From Myxococcales bacterium (GTDB taxonomy: Bacteria > Myxococcota_A > UBA9160 > UBA4427), in assembly GCA_012960035.1 (NCBI GenBank), contig DUBZ01000143.1:1-56467 (forward strand): 56,467 nucleotides of DNA, written 5' to 3'. The notes under the pieces were generated by a model that saw only the letters and a list, made by a program, of their open reading frames with translations, searched no databases and was not told where the DNA came from. The translations under genes were made by a program, and so were the position numbers. This document shows positions 52,523 through 56,467 of the stretch, piece by piece; position 1 is the stretch's first letter; each line of letters begins with the position of its first letter.

Positions 52523-52788
52523 GAAACGATTCCTTTGATGTGGTGTTTTCGTGTACGCGAACACTCACGCGATGCATTCACGACGCCAGTATATCTCACC
52601 CGGTCGCGAAATAGCGTGTCGACACAGCCCCTAAATACCAAACGCTGGCGCGATGTTCCATCGAGTCAATTTTCCGGTCGTGTCTGGAAATTCCGGCTCT
52701 AGGTCACGCGGCTTGCGCGCGAAGAACCCGCAACTCGGATGGTTCGGGTCAAGTCGTCGGTGCAAAAAAGGCGTATGCTTGGTCCACG
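52523..52788. promoter_or_regulatory. Divergent spacer of methyltransferase and deoxysugar genes
   Basis: This 266-bp spacer should hold both promoters. A TATGCT box lies about 15 nt upstream of ATG 52789 on the plus strand, very close for a promoter with a normal leader; no good RBS is seen before that start, so a short-leader or leaderless transcript is possible. No gene is present. Confidence 0.3.
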
Positions 52789-53214
52789 ATGAAACTCTCA
52801 GCACCCCGCCTCGACGAAGCCCGTTGGATTGATTTGCCGTCTAATCGAGACCCGCGTGGCGTACTGACTTCGATCGAAAGCGATCACGATACGCCGTTTC
52901 CGATCAAACGAATTTTCTACATGCACCACGTCGCCGCGGACCGTGGTGGTCACGCGCACATGGACACCGACCAAGTCGTAACCGCTGTCGCCGGAAGCTT
53001 CGACATGGAGCTCACCGACGGCAAGTCCTCCGTGACCTTTCGCCTCGACGATCCGGCACGGGGGGTGTATGTGCCGCGGATGTTGTTTATCAAAATATTC
53101 GGGATGCACGTGGAAACCGTGTGTCTGGTGCTTGCAAGTACGCACTACGACATGTCTCGTTCGCTGCGAAGCCACGAAGCCTATCTCGAAGCCTTGGGCC
53201 TTGAGCCGATCTGA
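52789..53214 (+). CDS. FdtA/WxcM-like cupin: nucleotide-sugar 3,4-ketoisomerase
   Basis: The 141-residue product is a single cupin domain. The motif IKRIFYMHHVAADRGGHAHM (40-58) carries the paired His55 and His57 that are catalytic in FdtA/QdtA/TylM-type 3,4-ketoisomerases; QVVTAVAGSFDMEL follows as expected. It converts dTDP-4-keto-6-deoxyglucose to the 3-keto isomer. The first visible gene of the deoxysugar cassette, it ends 1 nt before the next ATG. The RBS is poor. Confidence 0.85.
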   Translation: MKLSAPRLDEARWIDLPSNRDPRGVLTSIESDHDTPFPIKRIFYMHHVAADRGGHAHMDTDQVVTAVAGSFDMELTDGKSSVTFRLDDPARGVYVPRMLFIKIFGMHVETVCLVLASTHYDMSRSLRSHEAYLEALGLEPI

Positions 53215-53215
53215 G

Positions 53216-54661
53216 ATGAGCAATGTGTCAAAGGAACGATCGTTTCTACAGTCGGCGCTCGTCGCCGAGAGCGCATCCTTCGACAACGCTGACTTTCACG
53301 ACTGGTTTCAGGCTCGAGCGAAGGCAAGTTCTTTCAGCGTTCGACGAATTCCGTTTGGTGAAATGGAGCAGTGGCACTTTGAATCCGAGGCTCAAAACCT
53401 CGTACACGCCTCAGGCAAATTCTTTCGCATCGAAGGTCTGCGCGTCGAAACAAATTTTGAGAATGCGGGCCAATGGGATCAGCCGATCATCAATCAACCC
53501 GAGGTGGGGATCCTTGGGATCCTCTCAAAGCAATTTGAAGGTGTGCGCCACTTTCTCATGCAAGCCAAGGCCGAGCCCGGCAACCTGAATACCGTACAGC
53601 TTTCGCCTACCGTGCAGGCCACTCGCAGCAACTACAGTCAGGTTCACGGCGGGCGTTTACCCAGTTACTTGGAACATTTCGTCAATGCTCCCGCTCATCG
53701 TATCCTGGTCGATCAACTTCAGACCGAACAAGGCAGCCGCTTCCTGCAGAAGCAGAACCGAAACATGATCGTTGATGTCGACACCGACGAAGACGTGCCG
53801 GTATTGGATGATTTCCGCTGGCTCACGCTCGGCGAGATCAAGCAGCTTCAAAAACTCGAGAACTTCGTCAACATGGACGCAAGATCGGTGATCTCATGCG
53901 TTCCATTCTCAGATTCATCTTCGACCCTGGCGGAGCTTCCCGAGGCGAATGCCCTTAGCGGGTTCGCTGCTGATCTTCTCGATTCCATCGATCCAACGGC
54001 GAATGCTGTTTCCACCACGGCATTTCTTCGTGAGTGGATCGCGGACATGAAGCGTCGCTTCATGCTGCGTACGACCTCTATCCCGCTCGCCGAGGTTGAG
54101 CACTGGACGATCACCGAGGACGAGATCCTCCACGATTCGGAAGCGCATTTTTCAGTGATTGCGGTGGACGTCTCGGCCGGCTCCCGAGAGGTATCTCGAT
54201 GGACGCAGCCACTGCTCGAGGATGCTGCCGCCGGCCTTCACGGCTTCATCACCCAAAAGCACAACGGGACTTTGCATTTCTTGGTACAGGCGAAGGTTGA
54301 GCCCGGCAATCTCGACGTGATCGATTTGGCACCAACGGTTTCGCGATCGAACATCGAACTTCGCCGGCAGCGCGGAGAAGACTGCCCATTCTTGGCGTAT
54401 TTCTTTGATCCAGAACCTGCCCGCGTGCGTTACAGCGTGCGGCAGTCGGAAGAAGGCGGTCGCTTTTTCCATTTGGAGAACGAGAACACGATCCTCGAAC
54501 TCGAGGCCAATGAAGTCCTCGAACTTCCGGAGCACTACACCTGGATGACCTTTGCTCAACTCCTTGAGTTCTTGAAGGTTGGCTACCTGAGCGTTGATGC
54601 GCGGACGTTGCTTGCCTGTGCGAGTTTGGTCTCGGAAGGAACACAACTTTGCGAGTCCTAA
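53216..54661 (+). CDS. NDP-hexose 2,3-dehydratase
   Basis: The 481-residue product begins at ATG 53216. It contains two tandem copies of the hexose-dehydratase module, about 20-245 and about 260-480. Each has the same landmarks: FSVRRIPFGEMEQWHF / MLRTTSIPLAEVEHWT, then LMQAKAEPGNLNTVQLSPT / LVQAKVEPGNLDVIDLAPT, then SRFLQKQNRN / GRFFHLENEN. This tandem layout is normal for EvaA/TylCVI-like enzymes. It removes the C2 hydroxyl of dTDP-4-keto-6-deoxyglucose to give the unstable 3,4-diketo-2,6-dideoxy sugar, which a reductase or aminotransferase must then take. The next gene overlaps its end. Confidence 0.93.
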   Translation: MSNVSKERSFLQSALVAESASFDNADFHDWFQARAKASSFSVRRIPFGEMEQWHFESEAQNLVHASGKFFRIEGLRVETNFENAGQWDQPIINQPEVGILGILSKQFEGVRHFLMQAKAEPGNLNTVQLSPTVQATRSNYSQVHGGRLPSYLEHFVNAPAHRILVDQLQTEQGSRFLQKQNRNMIVDVDTDEDVPVLDDFRWLTLGEIKQLQKLENFVNMDARSVISCVPFSDSSSTLAELPEANALSGFAADLLDSIDPTANAVSTTAFLREWIADMKRRFMLRTTSIPLAEVEHWTITEDEILHDSEAHFSVIAVDVSAGSREVSRWTQPLLEDAAAGLHGFITQKHNGTLHFLVQAKVEPGNLDVIDLAPTVSRSNIELRRQRGEDCPFLAYFFDPEPARVRYSVRQSEEGGRFFHLENENTILELEANEVLELPEHYTWMTFAQLLEFLKVGYLSVDARTLLACASLVSEGTQLCES

Positions 54662-55578
54662 TCCTCGGAAACTCTTCTATCGCGCAAAAGCGGATGATTC
54701 CGGCGCTCGAGATGATTCCCGCTATCGATGGAATCGAAGTCGCGTCGCGGAGTTCGTCAGGCACCACCTATGCCGACTACAAAACCGCAATCGAAGCCAG
54801 CTCCGCAGAGCTCGTCTATGTATCGCTGGCGAATAGTGATCATGCCTACTGGGCCCGGCGTGCTTTGGAGTCGGGCAAGCACGTCATCGTAGACAAGCCA
54901 GCCGTGCTCAACGCTGAAGACGCGGAAGCCCTCGCAGAACTCTCGTGCGAACGCGGCCTATGCCTGGCTGAAGCCACAGCATACGCAGCCCATCCTCAGA
55001 TCCAGAAGATCGCCCAGCTTTTTGCGGCGGCGCAGTGTCGACCTACTCGAATCAACGCAATGTTCTCCTTCCCGCCGCTCCCACTAGACAACTTTCGCTA
55101 TCGGCGGGCAAATGGGGGCGGCGCGATTTACGACCTTGGGCCGTATGCCGTATCACCCGGCCGCTTGTTCTTTGGTGCCGAGCCGATCGACGTTCAGTGC
55201 CGGGTGCTTTCAACTGGAGGCGAAGACGGAGTTCCCACTGCCTTCAGCGTGATGCTTGAGTACCCGGAGGGCCGCTCTTTGGTTGGGAATTTCGGGTTCG
55301 ACACGGCGTACTGCAACCGGCTTTCGATCTTTGGGAGCGATCTTGGGATCGACGTCGATCGCGTCTTCACCACTCCGGAAAATTTTGCGAATGAGTTGCG
55401 CGTTTCGGCACCGACCGGGAACTCGATCGAGCCGGTTCCAGCGCACGATTGCTTCAAGTTGTTCGTCATGGACGTCATGACGAAGATCGAAAGCCAGGAT
55501 CTTGATGGTCTGCGCGCGGATCTTCTCGCTGATGCACGAGCGATCGACTCACTTCGCGCTGCCGCAGAAAGGGATTGA
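54649..55578 (+). CDS. Gfo/Idh/MocA oxidoreductase, probable NDP-hexose 3-ketoreductase
   Basis: The 309-residue product starts at TTG 54649, inside the dehydratase gene (13-nt overlap); the frame gives the proper Rossmann start RVLILGNSSIAQKRMIPAL. Other family marks are YVSLANSDHAYWARRALESG, DKPAVLN (the (E/D)KP motif near residue 84) and GGGAIYDLGPYAV. Proteins of this group reduce C3 of 3,4-diketo-2,6-dideoxy sugars (TylCII/KijD10-like), which fits the coupled 2,3-dehydratase. It ends 5 nt before the aminotransferase start. Confidence 0.85.
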   Translation: MRVLILGNSSIAQKRMIPALEMIPAIDGIEVASRSSSGTTYADYKTAIEASSAELVYVSLANSDHAYWARRALESGKHVIVDKPAVLNAEDAEALAELSCERGLCLAEATAYAAHPQIQKIAQLFAAAQCRPTRINAMFSFPPLPLDNFRYRRANGGGAIYDLGPYAVSPGRLFFGAEPIDVQCRVLSTGGEDGVPTAFSVMLEYPEGRSLVGNFGFDTAYCNRLSIFGSDLGIDVDRVFTTPENFANELRVSAPTGNSIEPVPAHDCFKLFVMDVMTKIESQDLDGLRADLLADARAIDSLRAAAERD

Positions 55579-55583
55579 TCGCG

Positions 55584-56467
55584 ATGTCGATTCGAGTTTG
55601 GAGCTATCTCGAAGAGTATGAGCAGGAGAAGACCGAAATTCATGCCGCGATCGAAGAGGTATTGCAATCGGGCAATTTGATCCTCTCGAGCCAAGTTTCG
55701 AATTTTGAAGAGGAGTTCGCTCGCTACTCCGGTGCGCGGCACGGTGTGGGAGTCGCGAACGGAACAGACGCATTGTTTTTGGCTCTGACCGCACTGGGCG
55801 TCGGTGCGGGAGACGAAGTGATTACAGTTTCGAATACTGCCGTACCAACCGTCGCCGCGATCGTCTCGACGGGTGCGCATCCCCGCTTTGTCGATGTCGA
55901 AAGTGAAACCTATTTGATGGATCCGGAGCAAATCGAAGGCGCGATCACCCAACGTACAAAGTGTTTGTTGCCCGTTCATCTATACGGTCAGTGCGCCGAC
56001 ATGCGGGCAATCCAGGCTGTCGCTCAGAAGCACGATCTAAAGATCGTGGAGGACTGCGCGCAAAGTCACGGTGCGACTCAGGGCGGAGATAAGGCCGGCT
56101 CGATGTCTGATGCCTCGGCGTTTTCGTTTTATCCCACAAAGCTACTCGGGGGGTATGGGGACGGGGGCATGGTCCTGTCGAATCGCGAAAGCATCCGGGA
56201 CAAACTTCGCAGGTTGCGATTCTACGGGATGGAGGGGCGCTATTACGCGCTCGAACACGGCTACAACTCTCGGCTCGATGAGTTGCATGCGGCAATCCTG
56301 CGCAAAAAGCTCACGCATCTGGACGCGTACATTCAAAGGCGTCGAGAGCTCGCGCAAACCTACGATCGCGAGCTATCTGGCACCGGGCTTGCGCTTCCCC
56401 GTGTCGCTCAAGGAAACGAACACGCCTTCTACCTTTATGTCGTTCGACATCCGGAACGAGACCGCAT
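55584..56467 (+). CDS. DegT/DnrJ/EryC1/StrS aminotransferase (3' end outside window)
   Basis: ATG 55584 is preceded by AAAGGGA about 9 nt upstream. The visible 294 residues cover most of a fold type I PLP enzyme: NGTDALFLALTALGVGAGDE (59-78), Asp157 in IVEDCAQSHGAT that binds the pyridine nitrogen, and Lys186 in SFYPTKLLGGYGDGG that forms the Schiff base. The sequence resembles sugar aminotransferases such as FdtB/QdtB or DesV, which aminate C3 of 3-keto sugars. With the ketoisomerase and 2,3-dehydratase it predicts a 3-amino-deoxyhexose. The C-terminus and following genes lie outside the window. Confidence 0.92.
   Translation, partial: MSIRVWSYLEEYEQEKTEIHAAIEEVLQSGNLILSSQVSNFEEEFARYSGARHGVGVANGTDALFLALTALGVGAGDEVITVSNTAVPTVAAIVSTGAHPRFVDVESETYLMDPEQIEGAITQRTKCLLPVHLYGQCADMRAIQAVAQKHDLKIVEDCAQSHGATQGGDKAGSMSDASAFSFYPTKLLGGYGDGGMVLSNRESIRDKLRRLRFYGMEGRYYALEHGYNSRLDELHAAILRKKLTHLDAYIQRRRELAQTYDRELSGTGLALPRVAQGNEHAFYLYVVRHPERDR

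Noticed and set aside
1..56467. CRISPR arrays, tRNA or rRNA genes, integrases, transposases
   Set aside because: No regular short repeats, no cloverleaf or rRNA-like segments and no recombinase motifs were recognised on reading.

Overview
The window is about 56.5 kb of GC-rich DNA with dense, mostly minus-strand operons and many 1-11 nt gene overlaps. No rRNA, tRNA, CRISPR array or complete insertion sequence was found. The gene content suggests an environmental Gram-negative bacterium of deltaproteobacterial or Myxococcota type. The reasons are an AglRQS-like ExbB/ExbD motor with an AgmX/PglI-type TonB-like protein, outer-membrane lipoproteins, a probable selenoprotein, and many acyl-CoA enzymes with a CYP125-like P450 and a Baeyer-Villiger monooxygenase. 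This assignment is inference; no phylogenetic marker is present.

Left part (1-11420). A cut-off minus gene faces a plus operon. Its first gene is a membrane-anchored redoxin whose active site reads W-[TGA]-P-Y-C and is followed at once by a SECIS-like hairpin, so the TGA probably encodes selenocysteine. The next gene is translationally coupled and encodes a signal-anchored Cys-rich protein; a GST-family protein follows. A convergent GT-C membrane protein and then a catabolic minus-strand set come next: extradiol-type VOC dioxygenase, enoyl-CoA hydratase, two unequal acyl-CoA dehydrogenase subunits and a CaiB/BaiF CoA-transferase. A broken TetR start and a perfect dyad lie among them.

Centre (11421-36581). 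This is a ten-gene, 25-kb minus-strand cluster: coiled-coil periplasmic protein, TPR protein, 1031-residue TPR lipoprotein, small TPR lipoprotein, small secreted protein, ExbB/TolQ, two ExbD/TolR, a TonB/AgmX-like transducer, and a giant (about 5070 residues) secreted protein. The giant protein carries about 17 DUF11-like repeats, SdrD_B-like domains, three OmpA-like domains and a C-terminal beta-barrel. It reads as a proton-motive-force-driven envelope machine that works on, or assembles, a giant outer-membrane surface protein. The giant gene and the cluster head carry related dyads about 90-100 nt upstream of their starts. I consider this the best candidate for an undescribed system.

Right part (36582-56467). 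It holds a secreted metallo-beta-lactamase-fold protein, a methyltransferase remnant, a MltD-like LysM lytic transglycosylase, a CYP125/142-like P450, and a compact biosynthetic operon (MaoC-SDR fusion, FkbH-like HAD protein, acyl carrier protein, GNAT). A DapB-like C-terminal remnant, a Baeyer-Villiger monooxygenase, a second GT-C membrane protein and a methyltransferase follow. The end is a nucleotide-deoxysugar cassette (3,4-ketoisomerase, 2,3-dehydratase, 3-ketoreductase, DegT aminotransferase) that runs off the window. Several short gene remnants (TetR, methyltransferase, DapB-like, and one unidentified) show local gene decay.
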